Shown: positions 24,861-34,743, counted from the first letter of the stretch. The stretch: 64,000 nucleotides of DNA from JAAZKA01 sp034926225 (GCA_034926225.1 JAYFRF010000001.1:62001-126000); one strand, 5' to 3'. The notes: generated by a model from the letters alone, not told the origin. Made by a program: numbers and translations.

Positions 24861-26288
24861 ATGTCTGAAATTCACGAGGAATGCGGCGTTTTCGGTATCT
24901 ATGCCGCGCCTAACGCAAAGCTCTCCCCCGCCGGGGAAACCTTTAACGCGCTCTTCGCGCTCCAGCACCGCGGTCAGGAAAGCTGCGGTATCGCCGTCTC
25001 TGATCGCGGCGTTATCCGTGTTCATAAAAACATCGGCCTCGTCTCCGAAGTCTTTGACGACGACGCGCTCGCCGCTCTGCCGGGGCAGATCGCCATCGGT
25101 CACTGCCGCTACGCCGCCAATGATGTCCGTGACCGCGAGCATTCGCTGCCCATCGTCGTCGAACACGCGAAGGGTAACCTCGCTGTCTCCCAGAACGGCG
25201 CGATCGTCAACGCCCGAGAGCTGCGTCAGCGCTTACAGCAGGACGGCGCTGACTTCCAGACAAAGGGTGACGCGGAGCTTGTCGCGAACTTGATTGCCCG
25301 CGAACGCTTAAAGTGCGATTCCATTGAGCAGGCGATGCTTCGTCTGATGGATTTGATGACCGGCGCGTTCTCCCTCATCGTCATGAGCCCCCGTAAGCTG
25401 CTCGCCGCCCGCGATCGCAATGGCTACCGCCCCTTGTGCATCGGTCGTATCGGTGATTCGACGGTTTTCGCCTCCGAAAGTGTCGCTCTGGACGCCGTCG
25501 GTGCGGAGTTCGTGCGCGATGTCAACCCCGGCGAGGTCATCTGGGTAGATGCCGAAGGCCTCCATTCCCTTCAGGCCCTCGACAACGGTACCCGGCAGTC
25601 GCTCTGCGTATTTGAATATGTCTACTTTGCGCGTCCCGACAGCATAATCGACGGTTTAAGCGTCGATCGCTTCCGTCAGATGGCCGGTATGCACCTCGCG
25701 CTTGAGTCGCCCGTCGGCGCGGACGTCGTCATCGGTGTGCCGGATTCGGGCCTCCCCGCCGCGATCGGCTTCGCCCACTGCTCCGGTATTCCTTACGGCG
25801 TTGGCCTGGTGAAAAACCGTTATATCGGCCGCACCTTCATTCAGCCCACCCAGGGTCAGCGTGAGCGCTCCGTGAAAATCAAGCTCAACGCCCTTTCCGA
25901 AACCGTTCGCGGCAAGCGCGTCGTTATGATCGATGATTCCATCGTCCGCGGTACTACCTCCGCGAGGCTTGTCTCCATGCTGCGCGAAGCCGGAGCGGCC
26001 GAAGTGCATATGCGCATTTCCAGCCCGCCGTTCCTGTATCCCTGCCACTTCGGCACGGACGTTCCCGACCGCAAAATGCTGCTCGCCGTGGGCCGTACCG
26101 TCGAAGAAATGCGCAAGCAAATAGGCGTTGACAGTCTCGCCTTCCTTTCGCTTGACGCAATTCATAAAATTGCCCGGGAAATTAACATCGGCGTCTGCGA
26201 TGCCTGCTTTACCGGGAATTATGCGACCGAGATTCCCGCTGCCTCCACACCTGAGAAATACGAACATCATATTGAGGATGACGAATGA
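24861..26288 (+). CDS. purF: Amidophosphoribosyltransferase (PurF)
   Basis: Committing step of purine synthesis: PRPP plus glutamine to phosphoribosylamine. The 475-residue protein starts MSEIHEECGVFG; removal of a seven-residue propeptide would expose the nucleophile Cys8. GHCRYAANDV and QNGAIVNA are glutaminase motifs; VMIDDSIVRGTTS is the PRPP loop. Cysteines in FLYPCHFGTD and GVCDACFTGNYATE match the Bacillus-type enzyme carrying an oxygen-sensitive 4Fe-4S cluster. The stop overlaps purM by 4 bases. Confidence 0.97.
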   Translation: MSEIHEECGVFGIYAAPNAKLSPAGETFNALFALQHRGQESCGIAVSDRGVIRVHKNIGLVSEVFDDDALAALPGQIAIGHCRYAANDVRDREHSLPIVVEHAKGNLAVSQNGAIVNARELRQRLQQDGADFQTKGDAELVANLIARERLKCDSIEQAMLRLMDLMTGAFSLIVMSPRKLLAARDRNGYRPLCIGRIGDSTVFASESVALDAVGAEFVRDVNPGEVIWVDAEGLHSLQALDNGTRQSLCVFEYVYFARPDSIIDGLSVDRFRQMAGMHLALESPVGADVVIGVPDSGLPAAIGFAHCSGIPYGVGLVKNRYIGRTFIQPTQGQRERSVKIKLNALSETVRGKRVVMIDDSIVRGTTSARLVSMLREAGAAEVHMRISSPPFLYPCHFGTDVPDRKMLLAVGRTVEEMRKQIGVDSLAFLSLDAIHKIAREINIGVCDACFTGNYATEIPAASTPEKYEHHIEDDE

Positions 26289-27331
26289 TGGATAAGACGA
26301 AGGATTCGCACTCCCAAGCTTATAAGGAAGCTGGCGTTGACGTAACTGCCGGTTACGAGTCAATCCGCCTTTTCAAGGACAAGGTTCGTTCCACTTATGT
26401 CCCCGGTGTACTCGGTGATATCGGTGGCTTCGGCGGTCTGTTCGAGCCGAATTTCGCCGGGATGAAGCGCCCCGTCACCGTCTCCGGTACTGACGGTGTC
26501 GGCACAAAGATCAAAATTGCCTTCGCGCTCGATCGGCACGACACCATAGGTATCGACTGCGTCGCAATGTGTGTAAACGATATCGTCTGCGCGGGCGCCG
26601 CGCCGCTGTTTTTCCTTGACTATATTGCCTGCGGCAGGAATATCCCGGATAAAATTGCGAAAATCGTTTCCGGTGTCGCGGACGGCTGCAAAATGGCAGG
26701 ATGCGCGCTCATCGGCGGCGAAACGGCTGAGCATCCCGGACTCATGCCCGAGGAAGAGTACGATCTCGCCGGATTTTGCGTAGGCTTGGTCGATTACGAC
26801 AAAATCATCGACGGCAGCACCGTCCGCCCAGGCGATGTGGTCATCGGCATCGCATCCTCCGGTGTTCATTCCAACGGCTTCTCCCTCGTGCGCCGTGTTC
26901 TCGGCGATACCTCGGAAGCGTTATCCGTCCATGTTCCCGAGCTGTCCGGCACTGTCGGTGAGACGCTTTTAACCCCGACAAAGATCTACGTCAAGCCGAT
27001 GCAGGCACTCCAAAAAGCTCTACCAGTCAAGGCAATCAGCCACATCACCGGCGGCGGCTTCTACGAAAATATCCCGCGTATGCTGCCCGACGGCTGCCAG
27101 GCGGTTATCGAACGCTCGCAGGTACCGGTGCCCCCGATCTTCGATCTGATTGCCCGTACCGGCGGTATTTCGGCGCATGATATGTTCAATACCTTCAACA
27201 TGGGCATCGGTATGGCCTTTGTCGTTACCAATGACGACGCCGACCGCGCGCTGGAGATCCTTGCAAGCTTTGACGAGCAGGCATGGGTCATCGGTGAGAT
27301 CGCCGAAGGCGACGGAATCAAGCTAGTATGA
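26285..27331 (+). CDS. purM: Phosphoribosylformylglycinamidine cyclo-ligase (PurM)
   Basis: ATP-dependent closure of FGAM to aminoimidazole ribonucleotide. The 348 residues include the family motifs GDIGGFGGLF, GTDGVGTKIKIA, DCVAMCVNDI, GGETAEHPG and ITGGGFYENIPRM. The start overlaps the purF stop as ATGA; a second ATG directly follows and is equally possible. The stop overlaps purN by 4 bases, so purF, purM and purN are translationally coupled. Confidence 0.97.
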   Translation: MMDKTKDSHSQAYKEAGVDVTAGYESIRLFKDKVRSTYVPGVLGDIGGFGGLFEPNFAGMKRPVTVSGTDGVGTKIKIAFALDRHDTIGIDCVAMCVNDIVCAGAAPLFFLDYIACGRNIPDKIAKIVSGVADGCKMAGCALIGGETAEHPGLMPEEEYDLAGFCVGLVDYDKIIDGSTVRPGDVVIGIASSGVHSNGFSLVRRVLGDTSEALSVHVPELSGTVGETLLTPTKIYVKPMQALQKALPVKAISHITGGGFYENIPRMLPDGCQAVIERSQVPVPPIFDLIARTGGISAHDMFNTFNMGIGMAFVVTNDDADRALEILASFDEQAWVIGEIAEGDGIKLV

Positions 27332-27966
27332 CAAAGAAGAAAATAGCCGTCTTAGTCTCCGGCGGCGGTACGAATTTACAGGCTTTAATCGATGCGCAAG
27401 ATAGGGGAGAGATCCCCTCCGGCGAAATTTCTCTCGTCGTCAGTTCCACAGCGGACGCCTATGCGCTTACCCGCGCACAAAACGCCGGCATCGAGACGAA
27501 GGTTATCGAGCGCAGGGGTAAAAAGCGGGAAACCTTTACGCGGATGCTTTGTGATACGCTGCGGGAAGCGCAGATCGATCTTGTCATATTTGCAGGATTT
27601 ATGGTCATTTTAAGCCCGTTTTTCTTCGACGAATTTGAAAACCGTGCGATGAACGTGCATCCCGCGCTGATTCCCGCTTTCTGCGGCGAAGGCTTTTACG
27701 GTCTGCACGTCCATGAACAAGTGCTCGCTTATGGCGTCAAGCTGACCGGTGCAACGGTGCATTTTGCGAATGCCGTGACCGACGGCGGCCCAATCATCCT
27801 GCAAAAAGCCATCCCCATCGAGGAAAACGATACGCCCGAAACCTTGCAGCGCCGCGTTATGGAGGATTGCGAATGGCAGCTCCTGCCGCGCGCGGTAAGT
27901 CTTTTCTGCGACGGCCACCTGCGTGTAGAAGGTCGAATTGTTCGGATTTTGGAGGAAAATGCATGA
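27328..27966 (+). CDS. purN: Phosphoribosylglycinamide formyltransferase (PurN)
   Basis: Folate-dependent formylation of GAR to FGAR. The 212-residue protein has VLVSGGGTNLQALID for the phosphoribosyl group and NVHPALIPAF with the catalytic Asn and His; VHFANAVTDGGPIILQ supplies the catalytic Asp region. It overlaps purM at the start and the cyclohydrolase gene at the end (ATGA each). Confidence 0.95.
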   Translation: MTKKKIAVLVSGGGTNLQALIDAQDRGEIPSGEISLVVSSTADAYALTRAQNAGIETKVIERRGKKRETFTRMLCDTLREAQIDLVIFAGFMVILSPFFFDEFENRAMNVHPALIPAFCGEGFYGLHVHEQVLAYGVKLTGATVHFANAVTDGGPIILQKAIPIEENDTPETLQRRVMEDCEWQLLPRAVSLFCDGHLRVEGRIVRILEENA

Positions 27967-28667
27967 AATTTTCAGAGTATTTGCGAGATAACGCCTATCC
28001 CGGCCGTGGCGTCGCCCTTGGGCGCTCGGCGGACGGCAACTTCGCTATCATTTGCTACTTTATCATGGGTCGCTCCACCGGCTCCCGCAACCGTGTCTTT
28101 GAACTGGACGGCGACACGCTGCGTACACGTGCGTTCGATGAATCCAAGCTCCCTGACCCGTCCCTCTACGTCTACCGCGCCGTGCGCACCGTCAGCAACC
28201 AAACGATCGTCACAAACGGCGACCAAACCGACACCATTTATGACGCTCTCACCACCGGGCGCACCTTTGAGGACGCGCTGCGTTCCCGTACCTTCGAGCC
28301 CGACCCTCCCATCTGGACGCCGCGTATCTCAGGACTTTTGACCGTCGAAAACGGCAAGATGTCCTTTAAGCTGAGCATTCTTAAAAACGGCGGCGACGAA
28401 ACCCCCATCCGCAATTACTTCGAGTACGCCTCCCCCCGTGCGGGAGAAGCGCGCATTATCCACACTTACGCCCACGACGGCAATCCCGTACCCCCCTTCT
28501 CGGGGGAACCGGTCTTAATCGATACCACCTCCTACAGCTGCGTGAACTGCGTTATGTGCGATCTTTGGGAGGGCTTAAACGCCGACAACAAGGTTTCCGC
28601 GTTTGTCCGTACCATCCGTCTTTCAGATGGTTACGCCGAAACCCGCATTATAAATAAGCACGAATAA
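27963..28667 (+). CDS. purO: IMP cyclohydrolase, PurO-like
   Basis: Probably catalyses the last purine step, FAICAR to IMP. The 234-residue product shows no PurH-type cyclohydrolase signature; YPGRGVALGRSADGN, FIMGRSTGSRNRVF and the size match the family first known as archaeal PurO. The ATG at 27963 overlaps the purN stop; longer in-frame starts run inside purN. The next gene is an AICAR transformylase lacking its own cyclohydrolase domain, so the two together replace bifunctional PurH. Assignment is from motifs and context. Confidence 0.85.
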   Translation: MKFSEYLRDNAYPGRGVALGRSADGNFAIICYFIMGRSTGSRNRVFELDGDTLRTRAFDESKLPDPSLYVYRAVRTVSNQTIVTNGDQTDTIYDALTTGRTFEDALRSRTFEPDPPIWTPRISGLLTVENGKMSFKLSILKNGGDETPIRNYFEYASPRAGEARIIHTYAHDGNPVPPFSGEPVLIDTTSYSCVNCVMCDLWEGLNADNKVSAFVRTIRLSDGYAETRIINKHE

Positions 28668-28679
28668 GGAGTGTTCTAC

Positions 28680-29855
28680 ATGCAGGAACTGAGTTTGAAA
28701 TACGGCTGCAACCCGAATCAAAAGCCAGCGCGGATCTTTATGGAGAACGGAGAGCTGCCGGTAAAGGTTATATCCGGCCGTCCCGGTTATATCAATTTTC
28801 TGGACGCTTTCAATGGCTATCAACTCGTCCGTGAGCTGAAAATCGCCACCGGCCTCCCCGCAGCGACGTCCTTTAAGCATGTCAGCCCCGCCGGAGCCGC
28901 CGTTGGTCAGCCGCTCGACGATATCCTCCGTGAAATCTATTTTGTACCGGAAAAGCAGAAGCTTTCGCCCCTTGCCTGCGCCTACGCTCGTGCGCGCGGC
29001 GCCGACCGGATGTCCAGCTTCGGCGATTTCATCGCGTTCTCCGATCCCTGTGACCGCTCCACCGCCCGCCTGATCGCCCGTGAGGTCTCCGACGGCGTCA
29101 TAGCCCCGGGCTACGACGCTGATGCGCTCGAAATCCTCAAGGCAAAGCGTAACGGCGCCTATAATGTCATCGAAATCGATCCGTCCTACGTTCCCGAGCC
29201 GATCGAGCATAAGCAGGTCTACGGCATTACCTTCGAACAGGGCCGTAACGAGATCGCTTTCGACGATTCGCTCTTTGCCAACATCCCCACCGCCAATAAA
29301 AACCTTCCCGAATCTGCCAAACGTGACCTGATCATCAGCCTGATTACGTTAAAATACACGCAGTCAAACTCCGTCTGCTACGTGAAGGACGGTCAGGTCA
29401 TCGGTATCGGCGCGGGACAGCAGTCCCGAATCCACTGCACTCGTCTTGCCGGCCAGAAGGCCGACAACTGGTACCTCCGTCAGCACGAAAAGGTGCGTAA
29501 CCTCCCGTTCCTCGATGACCTAGGGCGTCCCGAACGCGACAACACCATCGACGTCTATATCTCCGACGACTGCGACGACGTGCTTGCGGAAGGCGAGTGG
29601 CAGAAGTACTTCACCGTTCGTCCCGAGCCATTTACCCGTGAAGAACGCCGCGCATGGATTGCTACACAGTCCGGCGTTTCCCTCGGCAGCGACGCGTTCT
29701 TCCCGTTCGGCGACAACATCGAGCGCGCACACCGTTCCGGCGTTGCGTATATCTCGCAGCCCGGCGGCTCTATTCGCGACGACAACGTCATCGAGGTTTG
29801 CGACAAATATAGCATTGTTATGGCGTTCTCCGGCGTCCGTCTATTCCACCATTAA
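28680..29855 (+). CDS. Stand-alone AICAR formyltransferase
   Basis: Transfers formyl from 10-formyltetrahydrofolate to AICAR. The 391-residue protein begins MQELSLKYGCNPNQKPA, the start of the transformylase half of PurH; the N-terminal IMP cyclohydrolase domain of the usual ~510-residue enzyme is absent. SFKHVSPAGAA carries the Lys-His catalytic pair, and TQSNSVCYVKDGQVIGIGAGQQSR and SDAFFPF are conserved. ATG at 28680 is chosen because AAGGAG lies 8 bases upstream; a GTG at 28671 overlaps that site. Partner of the upstream cyclohydrolase. Confidence 0.92.
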   Translation: MQELSLKYGCNPNQKPARIFMENGELPVKVISGRPGYINFLDAFNGYQLVRELKIATGLPAATSFKHVSPAGAAVGQPLDDILREIYFVPEKQKLSPLACAYARARGADRMSSFGDFIAFSDPCDRSTARLIAREVSDGVIAPGYDADALEILKAKRNGAYNVIEIDPSYVPEPIEHKQVYGITFEQGRNEIAFDDSLFANIPTANKNLPESAKRDLIISLITLKYTQSNSVCYVKDGQVIGIGAGQQSRIHCTRLAGQKADNWYLRQHEKVRNLPFLDDLGRPERDNTIDVYISDDCDDVLAEGEWQKYFTVRPEPFTREERRAWIATQSGVSLGSDAFFPFGDNIERAHRSGVAYISQPGGSIRDDNVIEVCDKYSIVMAFSGVRLFHH

Positions 29856-29873
29856 GGCAGGTTTTGATAAGCT

Positions 29874-31127
29874 ATGAATATCTTCATGATCGGCGGCGGC
29901 GGCCGTGAGCACGCGTTGATCTGGAAAATTTCGCAAAGCCGTAAGGTCGATAAAATCTGGTGCGCGCCCGGCAATGGCGGCATCGCGGCGCTGGCCGAAT
30001 GCGTACCGCTCAAGGCAACCGATATCTCCGGCATCCTCGCATTTGCAAAGGAAAAACACCCAGATCTCGTCTTTGTCGCACCCGACGATCCGCTGGCGCT
30101 TGGACTCGTCGACGAACTGGAAGCCGTAGGAATCCGTGCGTTTGGCCCCCGCAAGAACGCAGCGGTCATCGAAGCCAGTAAGAGCTTTGCCAAAGACCTC
30201 ATGCGCAAGTACGACATTCCCACCGCCGCCTACGCCGTTTTTGACGACGCCGCAGCCGCCCGCGCCTACATCGAGCAACAGGGTGCGCCCATCGTGGTCA
30301 AGGCGGACGGCCTCGCGCTCGGCAAGGGCGTCACCGTCGCTATGACGGTTGAGGAAGCGATCGAAGCTTCCGACGCCGCATTCGCCGGTGCATTCGGCAA
30401 TGCGGGCGCACGTGTCGTGATCGAGGAGTATATGACCGGTGTCGAGGCAAGCGTCCTTTGCTTCGTCGATGGGGAGCACTGGGTCGCCATGCCTGCCGCG
30501 CAGGATCACAAGCCCGTTTTCGACGGCAACCGCGGTCCGAACACCGGCGGTATGGGCGCGTTTGCACCTTCCCGTGCGTATACGAAAGACATCGCCGAAA
30601 TCACCGAGCGTACCATTATCGCACCGACCATCCGCGCAATGGCCGCCGAGGGCAGGCCTTTTCATGGCGTACTCTATTTCGGCCTGATGATGACCCCCAC
30701 CGGCCCGCGCGTTGTCGAGTACAACGCCCGTTTCGGTGACCCGGAAACGCAATGCCTGATGCCTCTTTTAAAATCTGACCTTGTGCCGATTCTGGAAGCC
30801 TGCATCGACGGTACCCTCGATCACGTCAATGTCGAATGGCATGACGGCGCCTGCGCCTGTGTCGTGCTTGCGTCCGGCGGATACCCCGGCTCGTATGAGA
30901 AGGGTCTGCCGATTCACGGGATTGGCAAGCTCCCGCGTGACGTCGCGGCTTTCCATGCCGGTACCGCTCGAAAGGATGGCGCGATTGTCACCGCCGGTGG
31001 TCGCGTCATCGGTATCACCGCGCGCGGTGAAACGCTGAACGACGCCCTCGCGCATGCCTATGAGGGTGTCAAATGCGTCAGCTTTGACGGCATGCACTAC
31101 CGTACCGACATCGGTCAGATCGGGTAA
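29874..31127 (+). CDS. purD: Phosphoribosylamine-glycine ligase (PurD)
   Basis: ATP-grasp enzyme joining phosphoribosylamine and glycine. The 417-residue protein starts MNIFMIGGGGREHALIWK, with further motifs PDLVFVAPDDPLALG, VVKADGLALGKGV, DHKPVFDGNRGPNTGGMGA and EYNARFGDPETQ. It is the last purine gene here; purC, purB, purL, purQ, purS and purK are not in the window. RadA follows after 6 bases. Confidence 0.97.
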   Translation: MNIFMIGGGGREHALIWKISQSRKVDKIWCAPGNGGIAALAECVPLKATDISGILAFAKEKHPDLVFVAPDDPLALGLVDELEAVGIRAFGPRKNAAVIEASKSFAKDLMRKYDIPTAAYAVFDDAAAARAYIEQQGAPIVVKADGLALGKGVTVAMTVEEAIEASDAAFAGAFGNAGARVVIEEYMTGVEASVLCFVDGEHWVAMPAAQDHKPVFDGNRGPNTGGMGAFAPSRAYTKDIAEITERTIIAPTIRAMAAEGRPFHGVLYFGLMMTPTGPRVVEYNARFGDPETQCLMPLLKSDLVPILEACIDGTLDHVNVEWHDGACACVVLASGGYPGSYEKGLPIHGIGKLPRDVAAFHAGTARKDGAIVTAGGRVIGITARGETLNDALAHAYEGVKCVSFDGMHYRTDIGQIG

Positions 31128-31133
31128 CCGGCT

Positions 31134-32510
31134 ATGGCTGCGAAATCGCGCACCTTGTTCGTCTGCTCGGAATGCGGAAATGAAACCGTCAAATGGTTCG
31201 GGCAATGCCCATCCTGCAAAAGCTGGAACACGCTCGTCGAGACCGAAGCGGTACCCACCGCCCCGGTCAAACGCGGGCTCTCCGATACCGCGCGCCGACC
31301 CTCTGCCGCCGCACCGCTCTCCGCTATTGAAACTGCCGATGAACTGCGTACCTCGACCGGTATCGGGGAACTGGATCGCGTTCTCGGCGGCGGCACTGTC
31401 CTCGGATCCCTCGTGCTTGTCGGCGGCGAACCCGGGATAGGGAAGTCCACCCTGCTTCTGCAGGTCTGTTCCACACTCGGCGTACAGGGGAAAGTGCTCT
31501 ACGTCACCGGTGAGGAGTCCTCCCGTCAGATCAAGCTTCGTGCGCAGCGGCTGAACATCGACTCCGATGATCTCTATATCCATGCGGAAACGCGTCTGGA
31601 TACCATTATGGAAACTGTCTATCGTCTTTCGCCGAGTTTCATCGTCGTCGATTCCATCCAGACGGTCTACAAGCCAGACGCCGCCTCCGCACCCGGCAGC
31701 GTAACGCAGATTCGCGAGTGCGCGCTCACGCTGATGCAGTACGCGAAAACCTCCGGCGCGACCGTCTTCCTTGTCGGCCATGTCACCAAAGAAGGTACGC
31801 TCGCCGGACCGAAAATCCTCGAGCACATGGTCGATTGCGTGTTGTATTTTGAAGGAGACCGTCACGCAAGCTACCGCATCATCCGCGCGGTTAAAAATCG
31901 TTATGGCTCGACAGATGAAATCGGTGTGTTCGAAATGTCCGCGCGCGGCCTTCTCGAGGTGCCGAATCCCTCTCAGGCGCTACTGTCAGGTCGACCCAAA
32001 GACGTCCCCGGAAGCTGTATCGCTTGTGTGATGGAAGGCTCCCGGCCTATCTTGGCCGAGGTACAGGCGCTTGTCGCGAAGTCCTCCTTCGGTAATCCCC
32101 GCCGCACTGCCGATGGCTTTGACTATAACCGCGCCGTCCTGCTTCTTGCCGTTTTGGAAAAGCGTTCGGGTATCGATGTCGGCGGCTGCGACGTTTATAT
32201 GAACGTCACCGGCGGCTTAAAGCTAACCGAACCAGCTTCCGACCTGCCTGCCATGCTTGCCGTTGCGTCGAGTATCGGGGACAAACCCCTTCGCGAGGAT
32301 ATGGCGGCTTTCGGAGAAATCGGTCTGACAGGGGAGCTGCGTACCGTTTCGAATGTCTCGCAGCGGCTTTCCGAAATCCGGCGTCTGGGTTTTTCCCAAT
32401 GCGTTTTACCGCGCCGCTGCTGCATCGGTGTAAAGCCGCCGGAGGGATTAGCGCTGCTCGCCGCTGAAACGCTGAGCGATGCGATGCATTTATCACTCGA
32501 TTTTAAGTGA
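31134..32510 (+). CDS. radA: DNA repair ATPase RadA (Sms)
   Basis: Hexameric branch-migration helicase active in recombination and repair. The 458-residue protein has an N-terminal zinc finger (CSECGN and CPSCKSW), a RecA-like core with Walker A GEPGIGKSTLL, the RadA motif KNRYGSTDEIG, and a Lon-protease-like C-terminal domain. It begins 6 bases after purD and may be expressed from the purine promoter, which would tie a repair gene to purine supply. A strong hairpin follows. Confidence 0.96.
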   Translation: MAAKSRTLFVCSECGNETVKWFGQCPSCKSWNTLVETEAVPTAPVKRGLSDTARRPSAAAPLSAIETADELRTSTGIGELDRVLGGGTVLGSLVLVGGEPGIGKSTLLLQVCSTLGVQGKVLYVTGEESSRQIKLRAQRLNIDSDDLYIHAETRLDTIMETVYRLSPSFIVVDSIQTVYKPDAASAPGSVTQIRECALTLMQYAKTSGATVFLVGHVTKEGTLAGPKILEHMVDCVLYFEGDRHASYRIIRAVKNRYGSTDEIGVFEMSARGLLEVPNPSQALLSGRPKDVPGSCIACVMEGSRPILAEVQALVAKSSFGNPRRTADGFDYNRAVLLLAVLEKRSGIDVGGCDVYMNVTGGLKLTEPASDLPAMLAVASSIGDKPLREDMAAFGEIGLTGELRTVSNVSQRLSEIRRLGFSQCVLPRRCCIGVKPPEGLALLAAETLSDAMHLSLDFK

Positions 32511-32561
32511 CAGGCATTTAGCTTTACACACAGAAATCGACTGTAAAGCAATTTTCTATAC

Positions 32562-32600
32562 AATAATAGCATGGGAGATTGAAACTCCCATGCTATTATT
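32562..32600. terminator. Bidirectional terminator between radA and the GH42-like gene
   Basis: A perfect 16-base stem (AATAATAGCATGGGAG with its complement) around a 7-base loop, followed by T on both strands. It lies 50 bases after radA and 2 bases after the convergent hydrolase gene. Confidence 0.88.
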
Positions 32601-32601
32601 T

Positions 32602-34743
32602 TTACACTCTTGCCTTAATTAACGCATACCCGCCGAATACTCCGGCAGGAACGATAAAACGCAGCGTTTCGCCTTCATCGACATACGAAAGGGGGATCGC
32701 CTTGTCGCTTTCGGGCGTAGTCAACGTGAGCTTGCGAACCGATCCGGTATTTGGCTTGCGGAATTGCACCCGGACATCCCCCTGCAGCTTATATTCGCCC
32801 GCAAAAGTCGTCACCACATCCTCGTGCCCGACGGTAATCGCATGATTCGGCAGTGTGCCTTCGATGTTGAACAGATGTAGCGCATATCCACCGTCTACTG
32901 TGTACGCGGATGCTAACAAGTCAGTTTCCGACGTTACAGTAAGCTTTACGCCATCCAAAAGCGTATTTAAGACCGCTCCGCTCGTCCGGCGCAGCAGCGG
33001 AATCGGCGACGCGGGCATGTTGGCCCGTTCACGGACGGGCTTGCGGATGTCAGACACATACGAGCCGTGAATCGGATTTGCCGATACATCGGGCAGCCAT
33101 ACGATCTCGCCGGAACCGATGGACTCGCGAATCGCAACGGTTTTTCCGTTCGCTTGCAGCAGGGAGGCGCCGTTTGAGGGATGTACGAAGGTCAATTCAG
33201 CGCGAATGTCGTTTAGCTCGACGCTGCGATCCGCATATTGGAACGTCCCCGCACCGGTAACCGCTTCTTCGCAGACGGCAGTCTTCATGCCAAGTGCCCG
33301 CAAGACCGCCGCGATCGGACGCGGGGTTCCATCGGCTGCGAAAATGCCGCATTTGCCGACGAATACCAGTCTTCCTCCGTCCTCCGCATACGCAGACAGC
33401 CGCGCTATCTCCTCATCCGACAGCATCGCAACATGGGGCAAAACGATCATCGGATACACCCGGAGTTCGTCAATCGTGCTATCTTCGAACACCATATCCG
33501 TTGCAATCCCGGAGAAATATGCACTCTGCGTCCACGAAAGGAATGGATTTACATAACTCAGCGCATTCTGCGTATAATCGCGTGTCTGCGCTGACTGGTA
33601 CACCGCCAGGTCGGAGTTGCGCTTTGGCGCGATGAAGCTTTCCTCATGCGCCTTTTCAAACGCGCGGTACTTAAATTCCAGCTCGTTTAAGTCGCCACGT
33701 TCACGTGTAGCGAGGTAGAGCTGCCCCCACAGCCTGGAAAGCGCCCATGTAAAATAATAATCGTCGTCGCGCTCCGGATAGAAAAGCGACATCGACGGTA
33801 CGCTGTTGCGTCCGGCCATTGCGTTGCGGTGCAGCATCTCCATGGCGAATTCGGGGTATGAATACTGACGCACGGCGGAAACATAATTCTCCTGAAAGAT
33901 ATGTGTCCAGGTGCGACCCGCGGACTCGAAGGGACAAGAGGACCAGTTAGACCGCAGAATGCCGGAAATATAGTTCGGACGCATCAGGCTTTTATGGCCA
34001 AGACTCTCATAGAACTTCGTCAGATCGTCATAAAACGCTGTCGTAGACGCCAGCCTGAAGCGGCGGAAGGCTACATAGACGGGATCCGCATAGTTTTCCC
34101 AAAATGCAGGCCAATGCTCGGGGTCGGGCAGCTCGAAGCCTGTCTGCTCACGGAATAGTTTACGGCAATGCGGGCATGCACAGGACTGCGAAAAGTATTG
34201 CACATCGTCGTTCATCACACCGTCCACGCCGGTTTCCAACACGCCCTTCATATACTCCATATACGCGGCGCGGTAGTCGGGGTTGTTATAGCACATGCAC
34301 CAACCCATATAATTCGACCGCGCCGGAGTCCCGGTACGTCCGTCAATCTGAAGCCAGGGCTTATACTCCTCGGGATAGTTTGCAAAGCGCTCGCGCAGTC
34401 CCGGCCACGAATCGATAGACGAGTGCCGCATCGCAAAGCCGTACTCAACAAGCTCCCATTCATGCGCATCCTTTGGCGCGGAGGTCAGCTCCGAGCTGTG
34501 ATGCTCGACGACCTTGATCCCATGCGCGTGGCAGGCGCGCACGATACGGGTAAGCACATCGTAAAGTCTCGGCCACCAGGGCTTATAGTTCCATCGAAAA
34601 TGGGTGGAACTGAAGGTAATGACGGTCGTGATGCCGTTATGCGCAAATTCGGCAGCTTTTCGGTCGAAATCGGCATCGGTAAAGCGGAATATCTCCTCGT
34701 CGTTGTACCAAAACCATGCGAATCGTTCTTTCCAGGGATTCAT
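32602..34743 (-). CDS. Putative glycoside hydrolase with GH42-like barrel and GATase-like domain
   Basis: A 713-residue cytosolic protein. The N-terminal barrel has FAHNGITTVITF, YNNPDYRAAYMEYM and GVDGVMNDDVQYF, like clan GH-A or alpha-amylase-type hydrolases; a CACPHCRKLF pair suggests a structural metal. Residues from about 420 (YPMIVLPHVAMLSDEEIARL, GGRLVFVGKCG) look like the beta-galactosidase trimerisation/GATase-like domain of GH42. A C-terminal beta domain follows. Start ATG at 34743 has AGGAGG 7 bases upstream; the upstream in-frame extension crosses spoIIID. Substrate unknown. Lies 43 bases after spoIIID on the same strand. Confidence 0.6.
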   Translation of the reverse strand: MNPWKERFAWFWYNDEEIFRFTDADFDRKAAEFAHNGITTVITFSSTHFRWNYKPWWPRLYDVLTRIVRACHAHGIKVVEHHSSELTSAPKDAHEWELVEYGFAMRHSSIDSWPGLRERFANYPEEYKPWLQIDGRTGTPARSNYMGWCMCYNNPDYRAAYMEYMKGVLETGVDGVMNDDVQYFSQSCACPHCRKLFREQTGFELPDPEHWPAFWENYADPVYVAFRRFRLASTTAFYDDLTKFYESLGHKSLMRPNYISGILRSNWSSCPFESAGRTWTHIFQENYVSAVRQYSYPEFAMEMLHRNAMAGRNSVPSMSLFYPERDDDYYFTWALSRLWGQLYLATRERGDLNELEFKYRAFEKAHEESFIAPKRNSDLAVYQSAQTRDYTQNALSYVNPFLSWTQSAYFSGIATDMVFEDSTIDELRVYPMIVLPHVAMLSDEEIARLSAYAEDGGRLVFVGKCGIFAADGTPRPIAAVLRALGMKTAVCEEAVTGAGTFQYADRSVELNDIRAELTFVHPSNGASLLQANGKTVAIRESIGSGEIVWLPDVSANPIHGSYVSDIRKPVRERANMPASPIPLLRRTSGAVLNTLLDGVKLTVTSETDLLASAYTVDGGYALHLFNIEGTLPNHAITVGHEDVVTTFAGEYKLQGDVRVQFRKPNTGSVRKLTLTTPESDKAIPLSYVDEGETLRFIVPAGVFGGYALIKARV

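Noticed and set aside
29841..31865. Two long minus-strand reading frames (303 and 365 codons) opposite purD and radA
   Set aside because: They lie fully antisense to genes with complete family motifs, have no ribosome binding sites and encode no recognisable domain; GC-rich codon use makes such shadows common.
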